Source: Microvirga sp. 17 mud 1-3 (GTDB lineage Bacteria; Pseudomonadota; Alphaproteobacteria; Rhizobiales; Beijerinckiaceae). Taken from it: DNA of 64,000 nt. Numbering within the stretch: the first letter of the stretch is position 1; each line of letters begins with the position of its first letter. Where the stretch lies: positions 124,001-188,000 of the forward strand of contig NZ_CP029481.1 of assembly GCF_003151255.1 (NCBI RefSeq), written 5' to 3'. Below the pieces are notes generated by a model, which did not search any database, was not told the DNA's origin, and worked only from the letters and a program-made list of their open reading frames with translations. Positions 42,801 through 52,628 of the stretch are shown here, piece by piece. The translations under genes were made by a program, and so were the position numbers.

Positions 42801-45764
42801 ATGCGCCTCAGATTGCCTGCTGCCGCCGCGCTCTGCGCCTCTCTGCTCCTCCCGATTATGGCCTACGCGTCGGAGCAGTGCCCCGCACAGCAGGAAACGC
42901 TTCAAGTCCCGGCGGATCTCGCGCTTTGTGCAAGCCTGGAAGATGATGTCCGCAAGCCCAGCCAGTTCACCCTGGACGTCTATCAGCAGAAGCTGGGTAC
43001 TTACCTGAGAGCCTATTGTCATCGGAACCCGGGTTCCGGGTGGAAGGCTGACAAGACCATCCGCGATACGGGTCCGTTTACGGCGGCCCTTAAGGACGGG
43101 AAGTGGGTCGGGAGCTACCATGGGACCCATGCCCCGGTGGTGATCTGGTATTCGCCGGAGATGTATACTTGGCTCAAGGCTAACCGGCCCGCGGACGAGC
43201 ATCTTGCGCCGGCGAACCCGGCGCCTGTTCCGGATGGGGCCATGATGATCAAGGAGATGTACCCGGCGCCGGCCGCCGCCTGCCGGGGCATCGATGTGAA
43301 CCGGCTCCAGCCGACGAGCGGCGCCGCTGTGATGGTTCGCGATAGCAAAGGGGCTCACGACGGCTGGTTCTGGGGCTGGTTTGGCTGGAAGGGCTGGGAG
43401 CCCGACTGGCCGGCGCAGGCCGGCAACGGCTATCCGAATATGGGGTTCGGGCAATATTGCGTGAATTGTCACGCCTCAGCCAAGGACAACTCCACCTTTG
43501 CGGCTCTGCGGAACATCGAGGGCGAGGCGGGCAAGCCACTCGCCTTCCTGAGCCAGCACTGGTTCCAGGGGCAAGGAACTCAGCCTGATGAGAACTTCGC
43601 CGCCCTGCTCAATCACCTGCGGGTCGTCCAGGAGTCAGATGATGTCACTCCGCAGGGGGCGGCCGCCCGTACGGGCTATGACCCTGAATTTACGAAGTTC
43701 TTTGGATTGCCTTTCACGAAGCCCGAAAGACTGCCGTCTCTGGCCATGCCATCCCAGACATATGACAATGTTTGGGCTCAAGCAGGGATGCCGAAGACAC
43801 TTCAGCCTTTTCTGACATCCGATCAATGCATCGGTTGTCACGATGCGGGGTCTACAGGGCTTCAATTTGACATGACCCGGCCAGGGCATGGCGGGAAGCT
43901 CCTCAACCTGTCGCCTTTCGGGACATGGAGCACATCGCCCATGGGCCTGGCTGGACGCGATCCGATCTTCTTTGCCCAATTGTCGAGCGAGGTCGAAACC
44001 TTCCATCGCGAATCGTCCAAGCTCGTGGAGGATACCTGCCTTGGATGCCACGGCGTCATGGGGCAGAGGCAATTCAAGATCGACCAGAAGGCAGCCGGAC
44101 AGGGCTGTACGCCGTTCTCGCGCGAGGTGCTCAACGCCACGCCCTTCCCGACAGGCCCCCACGCCAAAAATGCAGCCTATGGGGCCCTCGGGCGGGACGG
44201 GGTTTCCTGCACTACATGCCATACGATGGCGCTCAGCGAGAGCGAACGGGCCAAGGTGGCCGCAGAGACTCAGAATAGCTGTGTTGCCGAGCGTCAGGCA
44301 TTTCTCAATCCTGACAACAAGGGGTTTGCGAAAACCTTCACCGGAAGCTTCCTGACGGGCGCTCCAGATCAGATCATCGGTCCTTTTCCGGATCCGAAGG
44401 TCAAGCCCATGGAAAATGCCCTTGGCCTGACCCCGGCCCACAATACGCAGATCCAATCGGCCGAAGTTTGCGGAAGCTGTCACACGGTCCATCTGCCCGT
44501 ATTGAACAAGGGCAAAGTCATCGGCCACACCTATGAGCAGACCACTTATGCGGAGTGGGCCTTCAGCGATTACAGGACAGGCCTGACGCCGGACGGCCCG
44601 CTGCCGATGGGACCGGGCGCCAAGGTGGAAACCTGCCAGGGCTGTCATATGCCGAGCCGGGATGCTGAGGGAAAGCCTATCCGGAGCAAGATCGCCAGCA
44701 TTCAGGAGCACAGCAACTTTCCTGAAGCCGACAACACCCTCGAACCTGAAGAGATCGACCTTGAGGTCCGGGAAGGGTTCGCAAGCCATGTTCTGGTGGG
44801 CCTGAACACGTTCCTCATCAAGATGGCTCAACAATTCCCGGACATCATGGGCATTCGGACGCAGGACCCGATGTTGACCCGGAAGGGGCTTGATCCGCTC
44901 CTCTATACCGAGCAGGCGATCGCGCATCAGGCTGAAGCGAAGACGGCCGACATTCGCGTCAGCAACCTCACGATGAACAACGGCGCCATCGAGGCTGACA
45001 TCAATGTCATGAACAAGGCCGGGCACAAGTTCCCGTCCGGCGTCGGCTTTCGTCGTGCCTTCGTCGAATTCCAGGTTCTCGATCGGGATGGCGCGACACT
45101 CTGGTCGTCCGGCCGGACGAACGCCATGGGGGTTCTCACCGACGAAAAGGGTGAGCCGATCGACGGGGAAGTTTGGTGGAACAGTGATTGCTCAGTGCGG
45201 CAGAACCCGCTCGCACACCAGCCCCATTATCAGGTCATCACCCAGCAGAACCAAGCCCAGATCTATCAGGAACTCGTGTCGTCGCCTCCCGCGGACGGGC
45301 CGGCGCAATGTGGTGTCGGCTCTCGGCCGGCCGGCGAACTGACCACGAGCTTCCTGTCGATCTGCTCGAACGTGAAGGACAACCGTCTGCTGCCCAAAGG
45401 CTTCCTGAAGCGCGACGAAAGGATTGCCGTGGCGCAGGCACTGGGAGCCGGGTCTGAGCTTGCCGACGAGGCGGGGCCCGCTCAGGTCGGAGACGACCCT
45501 GATTATGCGGCGGGCGGTGGCGATACGGTCCGCTACCGGATCGATCTTGCGCAGGTCAAAGGCGTTCCCGCGGCCGTACAGGCGACCCTCTATTATCAGG
45601 CGACGCCGCCGTTCTACCTGCAGGATCGCTTCTGCACGTCGAAGAGCACCGATACGGAGCGGCTTTTCTTCATGGCCGGCCGTCTCAATCTCGAGGGATC
45701 AAAAGCAGAAAACTGGAAGCTTCGGATGGTCAGCACAGGGCAGGTGGCGCTTCCACAGCCGTAA
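42801..45764 (+). CDS. Secreted six-haem cytochrome c
   Basis: A 987-residue exported protein with signal peptide (RLPAAAALCASLLLPIMAYAS) and six CxxCH haem sites: CVNCH near 43458, CIGCH near 43827, CLGCH near 44037, CTTCH near 44209, CGSCH near 44470 and CQGCH near 44635. After about 44.9 kb the sequence lacks haem sites and looks beta-rich (AGHKFPSGVGFRRAFVEFQV). The cytochrome c554-like pattern suggests periplasmic electron transfer; the reaction is unknown. I chose the ATG at 42801 because it opens directly into the signal peptide; a TTG at 42744 would precede it with an uncharged odd leader. No partner genes are adjacent. Confidence 0.85.
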   Translation: MRLRLPAAAALCASLLLPIMAYASEQCPAQQETLQVPADLALCASLEDDVRKPSQFTLDVYQQKLGTYLRAYCHRNPGSGWKADKTIRDTGPFTAALKDGKWVGSYHGTHAPVVIWYSPEMYTWLKANRPADEHLAPANPAPVPDGAMMIKEMYPAPAAACRGIDVNRLQPTSGAAVMVRDSKGAHDGWFWGWFGWKGWEPDWPAQAGNGYPNMGFGQYCVNCHASAKDNSTFAALRNIEGEAGKPLAFLSQHWFQGQGTQPDENFAALLNHLRVVQESDDVTPQGAAARTGYDPEFTKFFGLPFTKPERLPSLAMPSQTYDNVWAQAGMPKTLQPFLTSDQCIGCHDAGSTGLQFDMTRPGHGGKLLNLSPFGTWSTSPMGLAGRDPIFFAQLSSEVETFHRESSKLVEDTCLGCHGVMGQRQFKIDQKAAGQGCTPFSREVLNATPFPTGPHAKNAAYGALGRDGVSCTTCHTMALSESERAKVAAETQNSCVAERQAFLNPDNKGFAKTFTGSFLTGAPDQIIGPFPDPKVKPMENALGLTPAHNTQIQSAEVCGSCHTVHLPVLNKGKVIGHTYEQTTYAEWAFSDYRTGLTPDGPLPMGPGAKVETCQGCHMPSRDAEGKPIRSKIASIQEHSNFPEADNTLEPEEIDLEVREGFASHVLVGLNTFLIKMAQQFPDIMGIRTQDPMLTRKGLDPLLYTEQAIAHQAEAKTADIRVSNLTMNNGAIEADINVMNKAGHKFPSGVGFRRAFVEFQVLDRDGATLWSSGRTNAMGVLTDEKGEPIDGEVWWNSDCSVRQNPLAHQPHYQVITQQNQAQIYQELVSSPPADGPAQCGVGSRPAGELTTSFLSICSNVKDNRLLPKGFLKRDERIAVAQALGAGSELADEAGPAQVGDDPDYAAGGGDTVRYRIDLAQVKGVPAAVQATLYYQATPPFYLQDRFCTSKSTDTERLFFMAGRLNLEGSKAENWKLRMVSTGQVALPQP

Positions 45765-46007
45765 TGCAGAGAATACTAACTGATGTAGCGCAGGGACGAG
45801 GGTTAACGATAAGTCTTCCTCATAAGAAGAGACATGTTGCTCCCATAGCGAAACCCGGGCGCGACCTCCGGCTGTTAGTATTAACGCTAAGTAAACGCTT
45901 GGATTCTCGCCACGCGGATGTTGACAGGTGCACCGGCTCCTGCCACATTCATAGGGTCTTCGGACACACTTTGCAGCCCGCCCCTTAGGCCCGGCTGCTT
46001 CCATAGA
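45765..46007. other. AT-richer upstream region of the first flagellin gene
   Basis: No gene is seen between the cytochrome stop and the leader RNA at 46008. The composition is AT-richer than the flanks and probably contains the flagellin promoter; I could not assign a specific sigma site. Confidence 0.4.
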
Positions 46008-46085
46008 TAGCAGGTTGGATGGCCTGCCTGCGGGCCCCATCCAATAGCATGATGCAACCCTGCTATACCGGTGCAAGTCCGGTAT
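46008..46085 (+). ncRNA. Structured flagellin leader RNA, copy 1 (flg-Rhizobiales-like)
   Basis: An enclosing stem P1 pairs TAGCAGG (46008-46014) with CCTGCTA (46059-46065). Inside it, P2 pairs GGATGG (46017-46022) with CCATCC (46037-46042), and a short GCATGATGC hairpin lies at 46047-46055. P3 follows: ATACCGG (46065-46071), loop TGCAAGT, CCGGTAT (46079-46085). It ends 39 bases before the flagellin ATG. The same architecture precedes the second flagellin. It probably corresponds to the flg-Rhizobiales RNA motif known upstream of flagellar genes in this order. Confidence 0.7.
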
Positions 46086-46124
46086 GTCCCGCCAAAATGT
46101 GTTGCTTTCTTAGGGACAATCCAC

Positions 46125-47297
46125 ATGTCTAGCCTTCTGACGAATACCTCTGCCATGACCGCCCTGACGACGCTGAAAAGCATCGCAGGACAGCTTGACC
46201 AGACCTCCAGCCGGATCTCCACCGGTCTGAAGGTGGCGGACGCCTCGGACAACGCGGCGTACTGGTCGATCGCCACCACCATCCGCGCCGACAACGGCTC
46301 GCTCGGTGCGGTGAAGGACGCCCTCGGCCTCGGTGCGAACTCGGTCGACACGGCCTTCAACGGCATGAACCGTTCGATCGACCTCCTCAAGGAAGTTCAG
46401 TCCAAGCTGACGGCGGCCCTGTCGCCGAACGTCGACCGCGCCAAGATCCAGACCGAAATCGACGCCAAGCTGAAGGAGCTCAAGCAGACTGCTGACGCCT
46501 CCGTGGTGTCGGGCGAGAACTGGCTCTCCACCGACTCCTCCGCCGGTAACTACGTCTCGGATCGTAAGATCGTGGCGTCGTTCACCCGCGAGAACGGCAA
46601 TGTTTCGGTCGACACGATCACTATCTCGGTCGACGACACGAAGCTGTACGACAAGAAGACGGATCCCGCCGATGCTGCGGCTGCAGCGGACGCCGACATC
46701 TCGGCTGCTAAGACGACTTGGGAGACGGCCGAGACCGATTGGAAGACCGCGCAGTCAACCTGGGATAGCAGCACCAAGGACGCCGCGGCCAAGACGGCTC
46801 TCGACACTGCTCAGAGCGACTACAACGCTGCCAAGAAGACCTACTCGGACGCCATTGACACGGCCAACGATGCTGCTGTTGCGGCTGTCGACGGCGAAGG
46901 CGGCATCCTGAACAAGCAGTGGGGCGTTCTCGGCAAGGACGAGGATGGCGCTTACAAGCACTACGAGCTGTCCATCGACACGATTGACATCTCGACCATC
47001 CAGAACCAGGACCTCTCGAAGCTGCGCGCATATGTGGCGGCGGTCGACAAGGCGCTGGGCGCCATGACCGACGCCGCGACCACGCTCGGCGCCAACAAGA
47101 CCCAGATCTCGTCCCAGACGACCTTCGTCGAGTCGCTGATCAAGGCGAACGAGCGTTCGATCGGCACGCTGGTGGACGCGGACATGGAAGAGGAATCGAC
47201 CCGTCTGAAGGCACTGCAGGTTCAGCAGCAGCTCGGCGTTCAGTCGCTGAGCATTGCCAACGGCAGCACTCAGAACGTCCTCTCGCTCTTCCGCTAA
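46125..47297 (+). CDS. Flagellin, copy 1
   Basis: Filament protein of 390 residues. Conserved ends form the D0/D1 helices: MSSLLTNTSAMTALTTLKSI at the start and LKALQVQQQLGVQSLSIANG at the end. The centre carries an Ala-rich helical insertion (DAAAAADADISAAKTTWETA and onward) rather than a typical D2/D3 domain. AGGGACA precedes the ATG. The gene is nearly identical to the copy at 47650 from about residue 170 to the end. Confidence 0.95.
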   Translation: MSSLLTNTSAMTALTTLKSIAGQLDQTSSRISTGLKVADASDNAAYWSIATTIRADNGSLGAVKDALGLGANSVDTAFNGMNRSIDLLKEVQSKLTAALSPNVDRAKIQTEIDAKLKELKQTADASVVSGENWLSTDSSAGNYVSDRKIVASFTRENGNVSVDTITISVDDTKLYDKKTDPADAAAAADADISAAKTTWETAETDWKTAQSTWDSSTKDAAAKTALDTAQSDYNAAKKTYSDAIDTANDAAVAAVDGEGGILNKQWGVLGKDEDGAYKHYELSIDTIDISTIQNQDLSKLRAYVAAVDKALGAMTDAATTLGANKTQISSQTTFVESLIKANERSIGTLVDADMEEESTRLKALQVQQQLGVQSLSIANGSTQNVLSLFR

Positions 47298-47335
47298 GAG
47301 CTCACCCGGTTCCCGGCTTGTCCGGAGCCACCTAT

Positions 47336-47371
47336 GAGGCCACGCCCGCAACGGCGTGGCCTCTCTATTTT
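47336..47371 (+). terminator. Intrinsic terminator of flagellin copy 1
   Basis: GAGGCCACGCC (47336-47346) pairs with GGCGTGGCCTC (47353-47363) around a six-base loop, followed by TCTATTTT. Confidence 0.8.
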
Positions 47372-47492
47372 AGAGTATTCTTGGAAAGCGCAGGCTTGTG
47401 TTCGCGGGCGCGAAGCTCCGGGGAGCTTGGAAAGGCAATCCCCCTACGTCGCGCAAGCTCCGCGCAAGCTTCGGGTGCAAATATCCGGTTCA

Positions 47493-47571
47493 TAGCAGGT
47501 TGAGCAGGCCCGAAATGGAATCCTGCTCGAAGGCATGATGCCGCCCTGCTATACCGGTACAAGTCCGGTAT
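47493..47571 (+). ncRNA. Structured flagellin leader RNA, copy 2 (flg-Rhizobiales-like)
   Basis: P1 pairs TAGCAGG (47493-47499) with CCTGCTA (47545-47551). P2 pairs GAGCAGG (47502-47508) with CCTGCTC (47522-47528): the sequence differs from copy 1 but pairing is kept, which is covariation. The GCATGATGC hairpin (47533-47541) and P3 (ATACCGG, loop TACAAGT, CCGGTAT, ending 47571) are conserved. Here the P1 and P2 arms share GCAGG/CCTGC, so the helices could exchange partners. It ends 78 bases before the second flagellin start. Confidence 0.72.
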
Positions 47572-47649
47572 GTCCCTCAGCTTTGTATTTAATGGGATGA
47601 CCGATGCCGTGGTCCGTCCCGCATCATCTGCTCATCCAAAGGGACAGCC

Positions 47650-48825
47650 ATGTCTAGCCTTCTGACGAATACCTCCGCCATGACCGCCCTGACGACGCTG
47701 AAAAGCATCGCAGGACAGCTTGACCAGACCTCTGCCCGGATTTCCACCGGTCTGAAGGTGGGCGACGCCTCGGACAACTCGGCGTACTGGTCGATCGCCA
47801 CCACCATCCGCGCCGACAACGGCTCGCTCGGTGCGGTGAAGGACGCCCTCGGCCTCGGCGCCGCCTCGGTCGACACGGCCTTCAACGGCATGAACCGCTC
47901 GATCGAGCTGATGAAAGACATCCAGGCCAAGCTGACGGCAGGCCTGTCGCCGAACGTCGACCGCGCCAAGATCCAGACCGAAATCGACGCCAAGCTGAAG
48001 GAGCTCAAGCAGACTGCTGACGCCTCCGTGGTGTCGGGCGAGAACTGGCTCTCCACCGACTCCGCCGCCGGTAACTACGTCTCGGACCGCCGCGTTGTCG
48101 CCTCCTTCACACGCATCGACGGAAAGATCAGCGTCGACACGATCACTATCTCGGTCGACGACACGAAGCTGTACGACAAGAAGACGGATCCCGCCGATGC
48201 TGCGGCTGCAGCGGACGCCGACATCTCGGCTGCTAAGACGACTTGGGAGACGGCCGAGACCGATTGGAAGACCGCGCAGTCAACCTGGGAAAGTAGCATT
48301 AAGGACGCCGCGGCCAAGACGGCTCTCGACACTGCTCAGAGCGACTACAACGCTGCCAAGAAGACCTACTCGGACGCCATTGACACGGCCAACGATGCTG
48401 CTGTTGCGGCTGTCGACGGCGAAGGCGGCATCCTGAACAAGCAGTGGGGCGTTCTCGGCAAGGACGAGGATGGCGCTTACAAGCACTACGAGCTGTCCAT
48501 CGACACGATTGACATCTCGACCATCCAGAACCAGGACCTCTCGAAGCTGCGCGCATATGTGGCGGCGGTCGACAAGGCGCTGGGCGCCATGACCGACGCC
48601 GCGACCACGCTCGGCGCCAACAAGACCCAGATCACCTCTCAGACGACCTTCGTCGAGTCGCTGATCAAGGCGAACGAGCGTTCGATTGGCACGCTGGTGG
48701 ACGCGGACATGGAAGAGGAATCGACCCGTCTGAAGGCACTGCAGGTTCAGCAGCAGCTGGGCGTTCAGGCCCTGAGCATTGCCAACGGCAGCACTCAGAG
48801 CATCCTCTCGCTCTTCCAGGGCTAA
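47650..48825 (+). CDS. Flagellin, copy 2
   Basis: A 391-residue flagellin with the same conserved ends and Ala-rich insertion as copy 1. Differences cluster near residues 110-170 (for example RRVVASFTRIDGKISVD instead of RKIVASFTRENGNVSVD) and at a few sites in the insertion, while the rest of the C-terminal half is almost base-for-base identical. AAGGGACA precedes the ATG. Two adjacent copies with such patchy identity point to duplication followed by gene conversion. Confidence 0.95.
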   Translation: MSSLLTNTSAMTALTTLKSIAGQLDQTSARISTGLKVGDASDNSAYWSIATTIRADNGSLGAVKDALGLGAASVDTAFNGMNRSIELMKDIQAKLTAGLSPNVDRAKIQTEIDAKLKELKQTADASVVSGENWLSTDSAAGNYVSDRRVVASFTRIDGKISVDTITISVDDTKLYDKKTDPADAAAAADADISAAKTTWETAETDWKTAQSTWESSIKDAAAKTALDTAQSDYNAAKKTYSDAIDTANDAAVAAVDGEGGILNKQWGVLGKDEDGAYKHYELSIDTIDISTIQNQDLSKLRAYVAAVDKALGAMTDAATTLGANKTQITSQTTFVESLIKANERSIGTLVDADMEEESTRLKALQVQQQLGVQALSIANGSTQSILSLFQG

Positions 48826-48851
48826 AAAGCCCACGTTAAAAAATACTTTCG

Positions 48852-48884
48852 AGCCACGCTTCATTTGAAGCGTGGCTTTTTTTG
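48852..48884 (+). terminator. Strong intrinsic terminator of flagellin copy 2
   Basis: AGCCACGCTTCA (48852-48863) pairs with TGAAGCGTGGCT (48866-48877), followed by a run of seven T. Confidence 0.92.
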
Positions 48885-49019
48885 TTTAACACACTCTCTG
48901 CCCCGATAAGGGGTCGAGCAACCGCCCGATCGTTTCGCCAAATCGGTTAGGGCATCTGGCCGTGTCTAGCGCAGAAGAAATCTGACGCCTGTTTGATGAA
49001 AGAGAGTTGGTCCACAGCG

Positions 49020-50009
49020 TTACTGGAAGTGGTGCAGCGCTCCCTGCTCCGGAAATACGAACCGGACACCGAGATCGTTCTCCGCCTCGAGCTCTCTGCG
49101 GATAGCCTCCTGTGGCTGATCCGCAGCCAGGGAATATTTGATGTGGCTCACGACAACAGACAGGTCCTTCAGCGCGTTACCGCCCGCTTCCCGATCCAAC
49201 GCGCGCAATGCCTGGTGAACCCATTTCGGCGTCATATGCCCAAAGAGCAGACTATCGGGCCGATCGTTGGTGTATGACGTCTCCAGGATGATGGCCCTCA
49301 GCCTCCGCTGTTTTACCTTGCCGGCAATAGCCTTCCAGAGGTCCTGAATGTTGGAGGCCTTTTGGACCTCGTCAGGGCCCGTATCGCCGAAGCAAAGGAT
49401 GGCATCATCTCCACTCTCGATGAGAAAGGCTGTCGACTCGCTTCCCGCGTGATTGAGCGGGAAGGGTGTGACCGTCATTCTCGTTCCCGTAAGATCCTTC
49501 GCCTCCCCCGGCGCTAAATCCTCGAGATGATATGTCTTCAGGTGCGGTTGCCGGCCGCGATCCAGCATGTTGGGCCAAGCAACCCAGTTGAAGTAGCTCT
49601 GCTCGAGAGCGGCGCTCACCGATGGCAGGCTGTAAATTGTCTTCTTGCTGTCATCCGGCGAGGCAATGACCAATCCACCGATATGGTCGAGATGCGCATG
49701 GCTGATCAGATAGCCTTTGATATCATGCTTCAACACATGCCCGACGACACTGTCGGTTGAGCCCTCTGGCAACTCGACATCTTCGAATACGCCCTTTTCT
49801 TGAGCGATCTTTAGGCCATTGACCAGGCTGCCTGCATCGCAGGCGACGGCGTTGCGATCCCCATGGGGCCGGATGAGATAGGAGCTGAGGTTACCGTCCT
49901 GGATGCCGCCCAGAGCACCGAGGACAATCACGTCGAAACCCTGGCCCGCCAGGGCAATTGTGGGGCTCAAAAGCATCGACAGCGAAACGATTGATGCAAT
50001 CGGTCTCAT
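49020..50009 (-). CDS. Class II 3',5'-cyclic-nucleotide phosphodiesterase (metallo-beta-lactamase fold)
   Basis: A 329-residue protein with a signal peptide (about residues 1-22), so it acts in the periplasm. The class II phosphodiesterase signature SHAHLDHIGGL provides the zinc ligands; further metal-site segments are FPLNHAGSESTAF, CFGDTGPDEV and SHIKYSL. It likely hydrolyses cAMP or cGMP (CpdP/PDE1-type). No adenylate cyclase is adjacent. It runs toward the flagellin terminator. Confidence 0.87.
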   Translation of the reverse strand: MRPIASIVSLSMLLSPTIALAGQGFDVIVLGALGGIQDGNLSSYLIRPHGDRNAVACDAGSLVNGLKIAQEKGVFEDVELPEGSTDSVVGHVLKHDIKGYLISHAHLDHIGGLVIASPDDSKKTIYSLPSVSAALEQSYFNWVAWPNMLDRGRQPHLKTYHLEDLAPGEAKDLTGTRMTVTPFPLNHAGSESTAFLIESGDDAILCFGDTGPDEVQKASNIQDLWKAIAGKVKQRRLRAIILETSYTNDRPDSLLFGHMTPKWVHQALRALDREAGGNALKDLSVVVSHIKYSLAADQPQEAIRRELEAENDLGVRFVFPEQGALHHFQ

Positions 50010-50422
50010 GAGCGCCCCGTATCCTCAGCCTGCCAGAGTAGCGCAATGCTGGCACAGGTGCCGGATCGAAGCCAATCCCGTCCTTCGCCTAGGCATTCTC
50101 ACGCTCCTTCCACCAACGGTCCGGATAAGCGCGAGGCTGCGTTATGATCGTTCTCTGCCGCATGAGGTAACGAGCGCCGAGCCAAATCTTCTTCTATGCG
50201 GTTGAGGGGGATGAACATTGTGCAATGCATAGAGAGACGAAGAGCAGTTATTGTTACAATGATACTTGAAACGGCAAGGCTTGAAGCGTGAGTCCGTCCT
50301 CAATGGGACTATTATCTTTCCAGAAGCGCTCTTCCCTTGGTGAATTCTTGCCCTAATCCTATGGCCTTAATGCGCGCTCAGTCTGCGATCATATTGTCGT
50401 CCAGAGCCTCATGGAGCTTGCC
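50010..50422. other. Intergenic region upstream of catalase
   Basis: No gene is seen. The part from about 50220 to 50400 is noticeably AT-rich and should hold the katA promoter. I found no convincing OxyR- or Fnr-type site. Confidence 0.4.
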
Positions 50423-52126
50423 ATGGATAAGAGCCCCAAAACACCCTCGAAACCGTCCAGCCAAGTTCTGACGAACCGTCAGGGGCACCCGATCGTCAAC
50501 AACCAGTCTCAGCGCACCGTTGGCAATCGCGGCCCAGCTACGCTGGAAAACTATCAATTCCTTGAGAAGATTACTCACTTCGACCGTGAGCGCATTCCGG
50601 AACGCGTCGTCCATGCCCGTGGCTTCGTATGTTACGGAGAGTTCGAGGCCTCCGGAAAAATCGGTGACGAACCTGCCTCCCGATACACTCGCGCGAAGCT
50701 CTTCCAGGACGCCGGCAAGAAGACGCCGCTGGCCATCCGGTTCTCAACGGTGATCGGCGGCCGCGATTCCTCGGAAGTCGCCCGTGATCCACGGGGCTTT
50801 GCGGTGAAGTTCTATACGGAGGACGGCAACTGGGACCTTGTCGGCAATAATCTGGCTGTGTTTTTCATCCGCGATGCCATCAAGTTCCCGGACGTGATCC
50901 ATTCTCTGAAGCCCGATCCGGTAACCTTCCGCCAAGAGCCGAACCGCATCTTCGACTTTATGAGCCAGACGCCGGAATCCATGCATATGCTGACGCACCT
51001 GTTCAGCCCGCGCGGCATTCCTGCAAGCTACCGGCACATGGAAGGATTCGGCGTCAACACCTATAAGATGGTCAACGCCAAGGGCGATACCGTCCTGGTG
51101 AAATACCACTTCCATCCGCGGTGTGGCGTCGCCAGCCTCACGGCCGAAGAGGCCGCCAAGGTTCAGGGCCAGGATCTCGGCTCTGCTTCCAAAGACCTAT
51201 ACGAAGCCATCGAGCGCGGCGACCATCCACAATGGGATCTCTATGTCCAGATCATGGAGGATCATGATCATCCTGAGCTGGACTGGGATCCGCTAGACGA
51301 TACCAAGATCTGGCCGGAGAGGGATTTCCCACTGCGGCACGTAGGCGTCATGACGCTCAATCGCAATGTCCAGGACCATTTCAACGAGAACGAACAGATC
51401 GCCATGGGTACGGGCGTGCTGGTGGACGGTCTCGATTTCTCGGACGACAAAATGCTCGTTGGGCGGACATTCTCCTACTCGGATACCCAGCGCTACCGCG
51501 TCGGCACGAACTACCTCCAGCTGCCGGTCAACCAAGCCAAGAATGCCCATGTCTCGACCAACCTGAATGGCGGGCAGATGTCCTATCGTCGTGACGTGGC
51601 ACCTGGACAGAACCCGCATGTGAACTACGAGCCATCGATCCACAATGGCCTACATGAGGCCCCGCGACAGGAGCCGAACAATCCACCTGAGATCCGCGGT
51701 CGGCTGACCCGCAGTGTGATCGATAGACGGAATGACTATCTCCAAGCACGCGGGCGCTATTGCACGATGATGGATTGGGAGCGTGATGACTTGGTGCTCA
51801 ACATGGGCACTCTCCTCGGACAGTGCGAGCGGGACGTACAAGAGCGCATGGTATGGCACCTGTTCATGATCCATGATGACTATGGCAGGCGTGTCGGCGC
51901 GATGGTCGGTCTAAAAGCTGAAGACGTCCGCCACCTTCCACCGCTGCCAACTCAGGCCTTGACGGGTGATGAGCAACAGCGGCTCAAGAATATGGGCCGG
52001 AACGGCGACAAAATTGATCCGAGTGTCTGGGGTCAATGGACGAGTTCGGTGCAAAACCACAAAGCTTCGGCCGAGGAGGTTCTCGGCGGTATGAGCGGTA
52101 CTCTCAAAAGCCAAGCTGCTGAATAA
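50423..52126 (+). CDS. katA: Monofunctional haem catalase
   Basis: Breaks down hydrogen peroxide. The 567-residue enzyme has the active-site His in ERVVHARG, the distal Asn in [16 protein letters not shown], and the proximal haem-ligand Tyr in [12 protein letters not shown]. The C-terminal 85 residues beyond the core are longer than in the smallest clade 3 catalases. The ATG at 50423 has GGAG upstream; an earlier ATG at 50411 coincides with that site. Confidence 0.95.
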   Translation: MDKSPKTPSKPSSQVLTNRQGHPIVNNQSQRTVGNRGPATLENYQFLEKITHFDRERIPERVVHARGFVCYGEFEASGKIGDEPASRYTRAKLFQDAGKKTPLAIRFSTVIGGRDSSEVARDPRGFAVKFYTEDGNWDLVGNNLAVFFIRDAIKFPDVIHSLKPDPVTFRQEPNRIFDFMSQTPESMHMLTHLFSPRGIPASYRHMEGFGVNTYKMVNAKGDTVLVKYHFHPRCGVASLTAEEAAKVQGQDLGSASKDLYEAIERGDHPQWDLYVQIMEDHDHPELDWDPLDDTKIWPERDFPLRHVGVMTLNRNVQDHFNENEQIAMGTGVLVDGLDFSDDKMLVGRTFSYSDTQRYRVGTNYLQLPVNQAKNAHVSTNLNGGQMSYRRDVAPGQNPHVNYEPSIHNGLHEAPRQEPNNPPEIRGRLTRSVIDRRNDYLQARGRYCTMMDWERDDLVLNMGTLLGQCERDVQERMVWHLFMIHDDYGRRVGAMVGLKAEDVRHLPPLPTQALTGDEQQRLKNMGRNGDKIDPSVWGQWTSSVQNHKASAEEVLGGMSGTLKSQAAE

Positions 52127-52250
52127 AATACGTGACGGCATTTAGGAGAGGCGGCAATCAGGACGATGTCTGCCATCTCGGCACCCTTGGGAGTGCCCAA
52201 TGAACCAATAGCGTATGAGGAGCAGGCAAATATGCCGCTATATCCTCGCT

Positions 52251-52628
52251 TCAGTCTTCGGTCCGTAGGATCGCGTCCTCTGCTGTTTCCTCGGTCGGAA
52301 CGTCACCGCTGCCTTCTGTCCGATCACGGTAAAGGGCGGCCCGAACGAGCAGCATCAAAGTTACCGGTGTCGTTAAGGTGACGAATATAGCGATCAGGAT
52401 TTCATGAATGACGGGGCGTGCATCGATCACGCTAAAGTAAAGGGCGGATCCGGCCAAGATACTGGCCATGCCCACAGTTGTACCGAGGGTCGGGGCATGA
52501 ACGCGGGAATAGAAACTGTTGAGCCGCAGCAGCCCGATCGAACCGATTAGAGTAACGACGGCTCCCAGTAGCACAAGAAGGGCCGTCAGGAGCGCAGCCC
52601 AAGCAGGCAGGGCGTCTAAGCCGCTCAT
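52251..52628 (-). CDS. phaG: PhaG/MnhG antiporter subunit G
   Basis: A 125-residue subunit of the multi-subunit cation/proton antiporter, with three helices and the family segments GSIGLLRLNSFYSRVHAPTLGTT and FVTLTTPVTLMLLVRAA. It overlaps phaF by four bases (ATGA) and ends the operon. The C-terminal 20 residues are acidic. Confidence 0.93.
   Translation of the reverse strand: MSGLDALPAWAALLTALLVLLGAVVTLIGSIGLLRLNSFYSRVHAPTLGTTVGMASILAGSALYFSVIDARPVIHEILIAIFVTLTTPVTLMLLVRAALYRDRTEGSGDVPTEETAEDAILRTED

Noticed and set aside
42737..42946. GTG start with AGGAG upstream, just before the hexahaem cytochrome
   Set aside because: It is in a different frame from the signal peptide and haem motifs and encodes an Arg/Cys-rich peptide; treated as chance.
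52166..52381. 71-codon plus-strand frame overlapping phaG
   Set aside because: Mostly antisense to phaG, with no ribosome site and no conserved features.
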